Assembly: GCA_904418995.1 (NCBI GenBank)
Contig: CAJFQF010000008.1
Span: 53,210-117,209 of the forward strand
DNA: 64,000 nt
From: Heritagella_A intestinalis
Lineage (GTDB): Bacteria; Bacillota; Clostridia; Oscillospirales; Acutalibacteraceae
Direction of reading: 5' to 3'
Position 1 is the first letter of the stretch, and every line of letters begins with the position of its first letter. The notes beneath the pieces are model-generated. The model saw only the letters and a program-made list of their open reading frames with translations, had not been told where the DNA came from and searched no databases. Of this stretch, positions 42,186-50,574 are shown in pieces. A program made the position numbers and the translations under genes.

Positions 42186-42875
42186 TTAGCGGACCAATAG
42201 CGGCACAAATTTTAGATAATCACAGGAAACCAGATGCATCCGGATGCCGTGGTATTCCCCGCAGACCGCTTTGCGGGCCGCCTGGGTGCCGTGAATGTGG
42301 CCAAAATAGCATTCGGTGATTCCCCGCTCTTCCAGCACCTCCAAAATCCCTCTGCACTCCATATTGTCGTATACCGGCGGATAATGGAGAAATACTACCG
42401 GCCGCAGGCCCAGCTTTTCCGCCTCGTCCAGAGAGGCCCGGAGGCGTCCTGCTTCCCGGCTGACGATTTTCTGATCCTCCGGCGTTTCGGAATTATACAG
42501 CCAGCCCCGGGTGCCGCACACAGCGAATTCCTCCACCGGACAGGCGCTGTTGTGTACCAACGCCAGGTCATCAAACCCGCAGTCAGACCAGAATTTCTCG
42601 ATTTTCGCCCGGGTAGACCACCAATAATCGTGGTTGCCCTTTAAAATCAGCTTTTTTCCCGGCAGGCGGTGGAGATAGGCAAAATCCTCCCGGGCATCTT
42701 CCAGACGCATGGCCCAGGAAATATCACCGGCCAACACCACCGTATCCTCTGGGGAGACAATGGCGCGCCAATTTTTCTCCAGGCGCTCGGTGTAGCCGCT
42801 CCAGCCCGGGAAAATATCCATGGGCTTATTGGTTCCAAAGGAAAGATGCAGGTCCGCAATACAAAAAAGCGCCAT
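42186..42875 (-). CDS. Metallophosphoesterase
   Basis: 229 residues, calcineurin-like fold. Metal motifs in order: DLHL (about 8), GDISW (about 51), GNHDYWW (about 82), and the late FLHYPP and GHIHG. The substrate is unknown; relatives are annotated as predicted phosphohydrolases. It starts 4 bases after the thrC stop and therefore depends on the thrC transcript. Confidence 0.88.
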   Translation of the reverse strand: MALFCIADLHLSFGTNKPMDIFPGWSGYTERLEKNWRAIVSPEDTVVLAGDISWAMRLEDAREDFAYLHRLPGKKLILKGNHDYWWSTRAKIEKFWSDCGFDDLALVHNSACPVEEFAVCGTRGWLYNSETPEDQKIVSREAGRLRASLDEAEKLGLRPVVFLHYPPVYDNMECRGILEVLEERGITECYFGHIHGTQAARKAVCGEYHGIRMHLVSCDYLKFVPLLVR

Positions 42876-42879
42876 GTTT

Positions 42880-44397
42880 TTAGATCCCCATCAGCCGGCG
42901 CACTGCCTGGCCCATATTAGCCACAGAGGAAACCTCCTGGAAGCGTACCGGCTTGCCCTCCAAAGCCTGGATGGGGTCGGGGGCCTGGGTGCCGGTGAGA
43001 GCCGAAAGCTGCTGCACCTGCTCGAACTCATCGCGAACGCCGTCCTGGGCATAGAGCTCGCTGCCCAGAGCTTCCAGCACGCTGGCGGCAAATTTATAGG
43101 GGCTTGCTGTGGAGACTACCACAGCGGGCGTTCCATCATCATGGGTTTCCTGCAGATACCGGCGATACACCTCAAAGGCCACTGCGGAATGGGGATCGCA
43201 GAGATAGTGCTCCGTCTCCTCCATAGCACGCACCGCCCGGCGGGTATCTGCATCATCGCAAAAGTCCGCCCAAAACACCGACTGGAGCTTTTGCAGCGTA
43301 GCCGCATCCACTGTGTAACGCCCGGTTTCCGAAAGCTGCTTCATCCAGCCCGCCACCTGCGCATCGTTGCAGCCAGTCAAATCGTAGAGCAAGCGCTCCA
43401 AATTGCTGGACACCAGGATATCCATGGAGGGGGAAATGGTGGTGTGGAAGGGGCGGTTCCGGTCATAGGTTCCTGTACGGATAAAGTCGGTCAGGACATT
43501 ATTCTCATTGGAAGCGCAGACCAGGCGGTTCACCGGCAGGCCCATTTTCATGGCGTAATAGCCTGCCAGGATATTACCGAAATTGCCGGTAGGAACCACA
43601 AAGTTGACCTTCTCCCCTACCTGAACGGCCCCCTGCTTCAACAGCTGGGCATACGCGGAGAAATAGTAGACAATCTGCGGAAGCAGACGGCCCCAGTTAA
43701 TGGAGTTGGCGCTGGAGAACATCATGCCGTGCTGGGCCAGCAGCTGCTTCATGGAATCATCGGTAAAGAGACCTTTCACTGCTGTCTGGGCATCATCGAA
43801 GTTGCCTTCAATGGCGCAAACCGCCACGTTGTTTCCCTCCTGGGTGACCATCTGACGCTTCTGCATGGGGCTGACGCCGTTTTCGGGATAGAACACCAGC
43901 ACCCGGGTGCCCGCAACATCCCGGAAGCCTTCCAGAGCGGCCTTGCCGGTATCGCCGGAAGTCGCTACCAGAATCACCGCTGTGGTATCCGGATGGGTTT
44001 TCTGCAGGGATTTTACCAGCAGATGAGGCAAAAGCTGCAAGGCCATATCCTTAAAAGCACAGGTAGGGCCGTGCCACAGCTCCAAAGCATATTGGGTGGT
44101 TTCCCCGTCCTGCAGGGTCACCAGGGGAGCCGGATGGCCGCCGGAAAATTTCCCGCCGCCATAAGCCGCCTCTACGCAGTCGCGAATCTCTTCCGGGGTA
44201 AAGTCTGTGAGGAAGCGCTTCAGGATGGCAGCCGCCAGCTCTGTATAAGAGAGATGCTGCATGGCAGACAGCTCTTCCCCGCTGATCTGGGGGAATTCCT
44301 CCGGGAGAAAAAGGCCGCCGGAAGCGGAAATTCCCTGGGCAATGGCCTGGGCGGAATCAACGGATTCCAGACGGTTTCTGGTGCATGTATATTTCAA
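42880..44397 (-). CDS. thrC: Threonine synthase
   Basis: PLP enzyme converting O-phosphohomoserine to threonine. About 505 residues; the PLP lysine lies in WHGPTCAFKDMALQ and the phosphate-binding loop in VATSGDTGKAAL. The N-terminus KYTCTRNRLESVDSAQAIAQG is typical. I prefer the TTG at 44397 (AAAGGGG 9 bases upstream); a GTG at 44403 is too near the site and the ATG at 44427 has none. Transcribed with the metallophosphoesterase. The leader between promoter and start contains a GCAGGAAA/TTTCCTGC hairpin. Confidence 0.93.
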   Translation of the reverse strand: MKYTCTRNRLESVDSAQAIAQGISASGGLFLPEEFPQISGEELSAMQHLSYTELAAAILKRFLTDFTPEEIRDCVEAAYGGGKFSGGHPAPLVTLQDGETTQYALELWHGPTCAFKDMALQLLPHLLVKSLQKTHPDTTAVILVATSGDTGKAALEGFRDVAGTRVLVFYPENGVSPMQKRQMVTQEGNNVAVCAIEGNFDDAQTAVKGLFTDDSMKQLLAQHGMMFSSANSINWGRLLPQIVYYFSAYAQLLKQGAVQVGEKVNFVVPTGNFGNILAGYYAMKMGLPVNRLVCASNENNVLTDFIRTGTYDRNRPFHTTISPSMDILVSSNLERLLYDLTGCNDAQVAGWMKQLSETGRYTVDAATLQKLQSVFWADFCDDADTRRAVRAMEETEHYLCDPHSAVAFEVYRRYLQETHDDGTPAVVVSTASPYKFAASVLEALGSELYAQDGVRDEFEQVQQLSALTGTQAPDPIQALEGKPVRFQEVSSVANMGQAVRRLMGI

Positions 44398-44514
44398 AAT
44401 CACATTCCCCTTTCCACAAGGAAGCATTTTTGCAGGAAAACGCCCGCTTTCCTGCAGGCGGCAGCTCTGACCACCCGGAACCCAGTCAGCCGAGCCTGTT
44501 CCATTTGCCTTTTC

Positions 44515-44543
44515 ATTGTATTATAGTTTTTCCCGGTTGTCAA
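44515..44543 (-). promoter_or_regulatory. thrC promoter
   Basis: Minus-strand TTGACA (44538-44543), 17-base spacer, TACAAT (44515-44520); it overlaps the 3' end of the dipeptidase pseudogene. Confidence 0.75.
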
Positions 44544-45491
44544 AGGTTCCCGGGGATTTCACTTGATTTGCCATATGTTTTTGAAAAAAAGAGAAAGAAT
44601 TTTGGTAAAAAATCTTCTTTACCAAGCTCTCCGCATACCCATGGCGCAAGAAGCATTCTGCCAGGGATTCGATGGATTGAATCCCCTCTATGCCCTGGGG
44701 CATCTCCGCGCCGTCAAAATCGCTTCCCATAGCCAAAATATCCTCGCCCCCCAAGGAAAGGAAGTGCTCCGCATGGCTCAAAATCGCTTCCATGCCGCAC
44801 TGCCCGGAATACGTGAGGAATTCCCGGTAAAAATTCAGTCCCACCAGGCCGCCCCGGCGGCAGATTTCCTGGAACTGGTCATCGGTCAGATTCCGGGGAT
44901 GGGGCACACTTTCCGGGAATTGGAGTGGCTGGCCACCAACGGTCCCTGCACCGCTTCCGCTGTTTCCCAAAACAGCGGGTCACTGGCGTGGGACACATCC
45001 GGCAGAATCTTCAAACGCTCCATTTCCTTTAAAACCTGCTGTCCAAAAGGGGTCAGCCCACCGGGTTCCATGGCGCCGCCGCCAATCTCATTGGCACGGT
45101 TCCATGTTAAGGTTATCATCTTTACACTACTTGCAGACAGCTCTTCCAGCACCTCCAGGCGACCTTCCAAAACCGAGCCGCCCTCTACAGTCAAAATCGC
45201 GCCAATCCCGCAATCTTTCGCGATTTTTTTCAAATCCTCCTGGCTTTGGCAAAGGGTAAAAAGGTCGGAATGATTCCGTGCTTCCTTTTTCAGACAATCC
45301 GCCGCCAGCCGGAATCTCTGTAAAGGTGAATCGCTTTCGTCCGGTATCCATACGGCGAAGCACTGAAACCACGGTCCCAGTGCCTTTCCTCTCTCTAAAG
45401 AAACATGAAGCGACCGGTTATCCCGCAAAGATACGCCTTTTAGCGCACATTCCGAGATGGTATCACAATGCAGATCAAAATAAGGTATCAA
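44521..45491 (-). pseudogene. Membrane-dipeptidase (peptidase M19) gene broken by a one-base frameshift
   Basis: The 5' frame (45491 to 44886) carries FDLHCDTISECALKG, LTVEGG and VASHSNSRKVCP, then runs into a stop. The family sequence continues in another frame as HPRNLTDDQFQEICRRGG, with GSDFDGAE, to the stop at 44521. Restoring one C in the C4 run at 44901-44904 (minus strand) would rejoin the two into a normal protein of about 322 residues. All metal ligand regions are otherwise kept, so a recent mutation or a sequencing error are equally likely. Start is a TTG overlapping the yraN stop as TTGA. Confidence 0.88.
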
Positions 45492-45862
45492 AGGAATCCC
45501 TCCCCTTCAAAGGCATTTGCTGTGTAGCGAAATGCTACCACTTGATTTCCCTCCCCAAGAAGCACCCCCGCCACATCGAAACGGGGCTGCAAAGGGCTGG
45601 GGTATTTTTGGAGATAGAGCAGCGCTGTCTTGAGCAGGCGTTTCTGCTTGGTGAGGGTCACAGCTTCTTCCGGCGCTACCCCTGAAGAAGCCATGCGGGT
45701 CTTGACCTCTACAAAAACAATATAGCGGGCGGTAGCCGCAATAATGTCAATCTCCCCATAACAGGTGTGATAATTCCGGGCCAAAATCCGATACCCCCGG
45801 GCTTTCAGCCGGGAAACCGTAAAATCTTCCCCGACTGCTCCCCTTTCCCCCGTCTTATTCAT
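45488..45862 (-). CDS. yraN: YraN family endonuclease-like protein (UPF0102)
   Basis: 124 residues, restriction-endonuclease-like fold: GERGAVGEDFTVSRLKARGY, ARNYHTCYGEIDIIA and FVEVKTR, the last giving the D...ExK pattern. Biological role unsettled. Starts at 45862 inside the last codons of rnhB and ends overlapping the dipeptidase start, in a tightly packed rnhB-yraN-dipeptidase set. Confidence 0.92.
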   Translation of the reverse strand: MNKTGERGAVGEDFTVSRLKARGYRILARNYHTCYGEIDIIAATARYIVFVEVKTRMASSGVAPEEAVTLTKQKRLLKTALLYLQKYPSPLQPRFDVAGVLLGEGNQVVAFRYTANAFEGEGFL

Positions 45863-46466
45863 GAGAATCTCCCAGGATTTTCTTGAGAAAACTCCGGCGA
45901 TGAATGGGACAGGGACCGTATTGCTGAAGAAGCTCTCTGTGGAGCTTAGTGCCGTAGCCTTTATGCTTGGCAAATTGATATTGCGGATAGACGGAATCCA
46001 TCTCTTTCATCACCCGGTCACGGCTAACCTTCGCTAAAATAGAGGCAGCTGCAATGCTGGCACAGCAGCCATCCCCTTTGACAATGGTTTCTCCGGGAAT
46101 GGAGAGGGGCGGCATCCGGTTGCCGTCCACCAGGGCATACGCCGCCGGAACCGGAAGGGCCTCCACGGCCCGGGCCATGGCCAGATAAGTGGCCTGCAAA
46201 ATATTCACCTCATCGATCTCCTGCTCTGTGGCGTATCCAATGCCATAAGCAACCGCCTCCGCGCAGATTTCGTCGAAAAGAAGCTCTCTCTTTTTCTCCG
46301 TGAGCTTCTTGGAGTCATTGAGGCCGGGAAGCAGCAGCCCGTCCGGGAGAATCACCGCCGCCGCATACACCGGCCCGGCCAAAGGCCCCCGGCCGGCTTC
46401 ATCAACCCCGCAGACGGCCGCAAAGCCCTTCTCCCGGGCCTGCCGTTCCCAACTGAAATCCACCAT
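45855..46466 (-). CDS. rnhB: Ribonuclease HII
   Basis: Cuts RNA in RNA-DNA hybrids and single misincorporated ribonucleotides. 203 residues with GVDEAGRGPLAGPVYAAAVI (Asp-Glu pair), NDSKKL, VDGNRMP and a final Asp in KVSRDRVM. Start at 46466 with AAAGGA 9 bases upstream; the longer frame lacks a site. First gene after the rbgA terminator. Confidence 0.95.
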   Translation of the reverse strand: MVDFSWERQAREKGFAAVCGVDEAGRGPLAGPVYAAAVILPDGLLLPGLNDSKKLTEKKRELLFDEICAEAVAYGIGYATEQEIDEVNILQATYLAMARAVEALPVPAAYALVDGNRMPPLSIPGETIVKGDGCCASIAAASILAKVSRDRVMKEMDSVYPQYQFAKHKGYGTKLHRELLQQYGPCPIHRRSFLKKILGDSHE

Positions 46467-46555
46467 GAAAAACCATCCTTTCAAAATACAGCTGTGAGGC
46501 GCTCCGATTTTCACGGGCCTGCCTCTTCCCGCTGTCACAAATTGATTTGTAAAAA

Positions 46556-46605
46556 TAGAAGAGGCAAAACCCCGGCGCAGCCATCGGTTTTGCCTCTTGT
46601 CATTT
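46556..46605 (-). terminator. Terminator after rbgA
   Basis: Minus-strand AAGAGGCAAAACC pairs with GGTTTTGCCTCTT over a GC-rich loop, then CTATTTTTAC. Confidence 0.85.
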
Positions 46606-46630
46606 CCTGAAAAATAAACTGGGTGGCTTT

Positions 46631-47509
46631 TTACACCGGCGGGAATTCCAAGGTAATACGCCCCAGCTTGCCGCCTCGGAACTCATCCAGAACCGTGATT
46701 GCGGCCCGTTCCGTGTTGATCTCGCCGCCGGAAACCAGGAAGCCGCGTTTACGGCCTACCATCTCCAACAGCTCATAGCCGGTTTTTTCGGGAAGGTCCT
46801 CCGGAGACAGGCGATAGCGGCCCACCACTGCCTGAGGGCAGAGATCCCGCAGGGATTCCAGAAGTCGGGAAGCCAGATGCTCCACATCCACTACCTCGTC
46901 CTTCACCGCGCCGGTAAAAGCCAGGCGCTCTCCCACCACCGGGTCGTCGAACCGGGGCCACAGGACGCCGGGGGTATCCAGAAGTTCAAAGCCCTTGCCA
47001 ATGGTAAACCAGCGGTTCTGCCGGGTAACACCGGGACGATCCTGCACCTCAGCTTTGCCGGCAGCGCCGCCCCGGCACATTTTGTTAATCAGGGAGGACT
47101 TTCCCACATTGGGAATCCCCACTACCATAATGCGAATGGGGCGTCCGGTCATCCCCTTTGCCTCCCAGCGGGCAATCTGAGGCTGCAGCACTTCCCGGAC
47201 AGCCGGCAGAAAGCCGTTAACGCCTTTGCCGCTGCGGCAATCCAAGGCGATGGCCTTGATGCCTTTGGTGCGGTAATAGGAAATCCACCGGCTAGTGGCG
47301 CCGCCGTCCGCCATATCGCTCTTGTTCATCAATATCATCCGGGGTTTCCCCTGGATCAGCTTATCCAGAACCGGGTTGCGGCTGCTCACCGGAATCCGGG
47401 CGTCAATGATCTCTGCGGCAACGTCCACCAGCTTCAGGCTCTTTTCAATCTGCCGCCGGGTTCGTGTCATATGGCCGGGAAACCATTGGATATTCTGTGC
47501 TTCACTCAT
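46631..47509 (-). CDS. rbgA: Ribosome biogenesis GTPase RbgA (YlqF)
   Basis: Circularly permuted GTPase for late 50S assembly. 292 residues: G4 MNKSD (about 62) precedes G1 GIPNVGKSS (about 130) and G3 DTPG (about 178), the diagnostic permuted order. N-terminal WFPGHMTRTRRQIEK is typical. It lies 30 bases downstream of lepB. Confidence 0.96.
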   Translation of the reverse strand: MSEAQNIQWFPGHMTRTRRQIEKSLKLVDVAAEIIDARIPVSSRNPVLDKLIQGKPRMILMNKSDMADGGATSRWISYYRTKGIKAIALDCRSGKGVNGFLPAVREVLQPQIARWEAKGMTGRPIRIMVVGIPNVGKSSLINKMCRGGAAGKAEVQDRPGVTRQNRWFTIGKGFELLDTPGVLWPRFDDPVVGERLAFTGAVKDEVVDVEHLASRLLESLRDLCPQAVVGRYRLSPEDLPEKTGYELLEMVGRKRGFLVSGGEINTERAAITVLDEFRGGKLGRITLEFPPV

Positions 47510-47539
47510 GTACTTTTTCCTTCCTTGGGCTCGCCGCTT

Positions 47540-48148
47540 TTATTCCACCAGACCAATCCGGTCAAAGGGAAACAAACGGAATTCCGCTTTGCCGAGGACA
47601 TTGCGCACATCTACCATGCCCACATCCGTATAGCGGCTGTCTTCCGAAACCGGGCGGTTGTCGCCCAACACAAAAATATGTCCTTCCGGCACCGTGGCGG
47701 GGAACTGGGTCCGCTCTAAAGTGGCGGCCGTTTGGGTAGTGATACCATTGGGCAGGCCAAACTGGGATTCATCCAGGGGCTCGCCGTCTACATAGACCGT
47801 GCCGGTGGGGAAATCAATATCCACCGTCTGGTTCTCCGTTGCGATCACCCGCTTAATAATGGGTTCCTCCAGCACGTTCACCAGAACTACCACGTCCCCT
47901 TGCTCCAAAGGCTGGCCAAAGGTGTTGGTAACAATGAGCCGGTCCCCGTCGTGGTAATTGGGATACATAGAGGTGCCGCTGACCGTCACCACCCGGAAAA
48001 GGAAAGTGAAAATCAGGACTACCACTACCACGGCCGCCAGGATCTCCCCTACCCACTCATAGGCGCTTACCACCCCTTGGGAATGCTTCGACGCCGTATA
48101 ATTGTCATAAAGTGTATTCCTGTTTCCCGCATGCTTCATTTTTGCCAT
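47540..48148 (-). CDS. lepB: Signal peptidase I
   Basis: Removes signal peptides at the outer face of the membrane. 202 residues with one N-terminal membrane helix (about 35-55), catalytic Ser in VSGTSMYPNYHDGD, Lys in IIKRVIAT, and the GDNRPVSEDSR box. Start at 48148 with AAAGGA 10 bases upstream. Lies between rplS and rbgA, as in other Firmicutes, and after an rplS terminator that must be partly read through. Confidence 0.96.
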   Translation of the reverse strand: MAKMKHAGNRNTLYDNYTASKHSQGVVSAYEWVGEILAAVVVVVLIFTFLFRVVTVSGTSMYPNYHDGDRLIVTNTFGQPLEQGDVVVLVNVLEEPIIKRVIATENQTVDIDFPTGTVYVDGEPLDESQFGLPNGITTQTAATLERTQFPATVPEGHIFVLGDNRPVSEDSRYTDVGMVDVRNVLGKAEFRLFPFDRIGLVE

Positions 48149-48190
48149 TTGAAAACGTTCCTTTCTGCCCGGAGCGCTTCTCCGGGATAG

Positions 48191-48220
48191 CAAAAAAGGG
48201 ACAAAACCTTGTCCCTTTCT
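48191..48220 (-). terminator. Terminator between rplS and lepB
   Basis: Minus-strand AAAGGGACAA pairs with TTGTCCCTTT around a 4-base loop, followed by TTTTG. Confidence 0.85.
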
Positions 48221-48232
48221 GTTCGAACTATT

Positions 48233-48577
48233 TTACCGGATCTGCTCCTTGACCTTGGCAGCCTTGCCAACGCGGTCACGCAGATAGTACAGCTTGGCTC
48301 TGCGCACACGGCCCTTGCGGACAACCGTTACGTCCTTTACGTTGGGGGAGTGGACCGGGAAGACTCTCTCCACGCCTACGCCGTAGGAAACCCGGCGAAC
48401 AGTGAAGGTCTCGGCCACACCGCTGCCCTTGCGGGCAATCACAGTGCCTTCGAACATCTGGATTCTCTCTCGCTCGCCTTCCTTGATGTTGACGCTCACA
48501 CGAACGGTGTCGCCAATCTCAAAAGAGGGGAGATCCTTCTTGACAGAATCCGCTGCAATCAGTTTCAGTGCATCCAT
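48233..48577 (-). CDS. rplS: 50S ribosomal protein L19
   Basis: 114 residues; lies at the 30S-50S interface. Family segments FEIGDTVRVSVNIKEGERER, QMFEGTVIARKGSGV, FTVRRVSYGVGVERVFP and AKLYYLRDRVGKAAKVKE are all present. AGGAGG is 8 bases before the ATG at 48577. Preceded by a roughly 130-base leader. Confidence 0.97.
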   Translation of the reverse strand: MDALKLIAADSVKKDLPSFEIGDTVRVSVNIKEGERERIQMFEGTVIARKGSGVAETFTVRRVSYGVGVERVFPVHSPNVKDVTVVRKGRVRRAKLYYLRDRVGKAAKVKEQIR

Positions 48578-48706
48578 TGTAAAATCCTCCTGTGTTTTCA
48601 GACATTCTTGCCGGCAGAAATACGCCGCGCAGAGGACTGTCCGCTTCAATGTCTCGGGATAGCCCGGGCATTGAACCCCATCGGCAGGCCGACGGTATCC
48701 AAATGC
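48578..48706 (-). promoter_or_regulatory. rplS leader, candidate L19 leader RNA
   Basis: Between the promoter and rplS are GC-rich foldable pieces (for instance GTCGGCCTGCCGAT and GCCCGGGC on the minus strand). Firmicutes rplS often has a ribosomal leader (L19 leader family); I infer one here from position and structure but did not verify the consensus. Confidence 0.3.
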
Positions 48707-48712
48707 CTATAT

Positions 48713-48741
48713 ATGATACCACACCTTTTTCGGAAAGGCAA
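48713..48741 (-). promoter_or_regulatory. rplS promoter
   Basis: Minus-strand TTGCCT (48736-48741), 17-base spacer, TATCAT (48713-48718). Confidence 0.75.
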
Positions 48742-48784
48742 CAGCTTTTTGCAGAATTTTCTTCGTGATATTTCCAGAATCTAA

Positions 48785-49071
48785 GCGCCAAATCTTATCG
48801 TGTCTTATCATAATACATATAGGCAGAATCATGCAAGCGGCGGGACGTTTTCTTTATCTGGCGGATACATAATTTTGCGCTCTTTTGCGCACAGCTAGGA
48901 ACAAGGGACAGGGAGCTGCTCCATCAAAAGCGCGCTGCCCTCCAAGACGCGCGTCCACGGAATCGGGAAATGATTCCAGATGCTTCTCAAATTATTTTTA
49001 GAGGGCATATATTTGTGAATATCTTATAAATTCGCAGGCTCACTTTGGAACTTCTTACCCGCTTTTATCTC
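48785..49071. other. Intergenic stretch between rplS and the V-ATPase operon
   Basis: About 290 bases between divergent promoters. I see no plausible gene, tRNA or clear hairpin; short frames lack ribosome sites. A few GCGC-rich words occur near 48880-48960 without a convincing stem. Confidence 0.5.
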
Positions 49072-49100
49072 TTGCGCGAAAAAAAAATGCGTCCTATAAT
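49072..49100 (+). promoter_or_regulatory. V-type ATPase operon promoter
   Basis: TTGCGC (49072-49077), 17-base spacer that includes nine A, TATAAT (49095-49100). The leader to the first gene is about 90 bases. Confidence 0.75.
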
Positions 49101-49198
49101 AAGGGTAGCGAAATCATTTAATCGATTCACCCACCTGCTGTCTGCAGATTGCATGATCGGAGATGAAGTTCGCTTGACTCAGGAAGGAGGCTTTCGCC

Positions 49199-49510
49199 AT
49201 GCAGAATATGGTAAAGCAAATCGTCGACATGGATCGAAAGGCCCGGGAAATTACCGATGCCGCACAGCTGGAAAAAGTGCAAACCGAAAAAGACATCGTT
49301 AAAAAACGGGAAGATATACGCGCAGAATACCTGAAACGAGCCCGCCATAGAATCGCCATGAACGAGCCCCAGGAACGCGCCGCTGCCGAAGAAGCCTGGA
49401 AGGTTTCGGCCAAAAAATATCAGGAACTCGCCCAAAACCTGGACGAGGCCTATGCGAATCAATCCGCCCAGTGGATACAGGAGCTGGTATCTCGCGTGAT
49501 AGGAGCGTGA
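49199..49510 (+). CDS. V-type ATPase peripheral-stalk subunit (G/H-like)
   Basis: 103 residues, almost wholly charged helix (VKQIVDMDRKAREITDAAQL, EKVQTEKDIVKKRED), as expected for the coiled-coil stalk subunit that pairs with subunit E. Sequence identity in this subunit is always low, so the call leans on composition, length and position at the head of the ATPase operon. AAGGAGG precedes the ATG. Confidence 0.75.
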   Translation: MQNMVKQIVDMDRKAREITDAAQLEKVQTEKDIVKKREDIRAEYLKRARHRIAMNEPQERAAAEEAWKVSAKKYQELAQNLDEAYANQSAQWIQELVSRVIGA

Positions 49511-49514
49511 ACCT

Positions 49515-50558
49515 ATGCTTTCAAATCTGTCATCCAATGTTGTTTTGGCCAAAGCCCGGGCCATGTATGGCCGGCGGCTCACGCCACAAAGCTACCAGGA
49601 GCTTCTGGCCTGCCGGTCTGTTTCCGAAATTGCCGCCTATTTAAAGAGCCGCACCTCTTACGGGAGGATCCTTTCCGGTATCAATGAAAACGACATCCAC
49701 CGGGGACGTTTAGAGAGCCTTCTGCGCCAGCGGGTGTTTGAAGACTGCGCTTCCCTTTGCCGCTATGAAATATCGGTAGGCGAACATTTCTCCCAATACC
49801 TATTGGAACGGGCGGAAATCGAACAGATCATTCACAGCGTCTCCCATCTCATGGCCGGTTCCCCGGAGGAATACCTGTTTAATATGCCGGAGTATTTGAA
49901 CCGCCACACCCGGATTGACCTGATGGCTTTGGGCCGCATCAAAAGCTTTGACGACCTACTCCAGGCCGTGGCCCGGACTCCCTATCATTCCCTGCTGCAG
50001 CGCTTCCGGCCGGCAGCCGGGCAGCCTTTGGATTACTTTGGAATTGAAAAGGCGCTGTATCAGTACCTCTATTCCCAGGTGTTCTCCATTATTCAGAAGA
50101 GCACCCACGGGGAAACCCAACGGGAATTATATGAGCTGTTCAATGCCTATATTGATATTCAGAATTACACCTATATCGTGCGTTTGAAATTTAATTACCA
50201 TTCTGGGCCAGATTTTATCAGAAGCAGCCTGCTTCCCTTCGGCACTTTGAGGGAGCGCCACATTGACGCTCTGCTGGAAGCCGAAACGCCGCAGAAGGCT
50301 CGGGAGGCTTTGGAAAAGACCTCCTTGGGCAAGAGGATTCGCAATGTAGACGCCAGCGAATTCCTGATGACCCGGGTAGAATATCTTATCTGCCGGCATA
50401 AAATCCGTTTTTCTACCCATCCTGTGGTGGTAATGCTCTCTTACGTCTTCCTCATGGAAATCGAGTTGCACGATATTACGAATATTATAGAAGGGATCCG
50501 GTATCAGGTCCCCTCTGATGAGATCGCCAGTTTGCTGACGGTTCTGAATTCTATATGA
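49515..50558 (+). CDS. atpC: V-type ATP synthase subunit C
   Basis: 347 residues, helical, PF01992 type: LAKARAMYGRRLTPQSYQEL at the start, YLKSRTSYGR, and the late EIELHDITNIIEGIRYQV. It forms the funnel that joins the central stalk to the K ring. Starts 4 bases after the previous gene. Confidence 0.9.
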   Translation: MLSNLSSNVVLAKARAMYGRRLTPQSYQELLACRSVSEIAAYLKSRTSYGRILSGINENDIHRGRLESLLRQRVFEDCASLCRYEISVGEHFSQYLLERAEIEQIIHSVSHLMAGSPEEYLFNMPEYLNRHTRIDLMALGRIKSFDDLLQAVARTPYHSLLQRFRPAAGQPLDYFGIEKALYQYLYSQVFSIIQKSTHGETQRELYELFNAYIDIQNYTYIVRLKFNYHSGPDFIRSSLLPFGTLRERHIDALLEAETPQKAREALEKTSLGKRIRNVDASEFLMTRVEYLICRHKIRFSTHPVVVMLSYVFLMEIELHDITNIIEGIRYQVPSDEIASLLTVLNSI

Positions 50559-50574
50559 AAGGGGTGGATCCTGT

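Noticed and set aside
47540..48193. A longer start for lepB at 48193
   Set aside because: It would begin within the rplS terminator; AAAGGA at 10 bases supports 48148.
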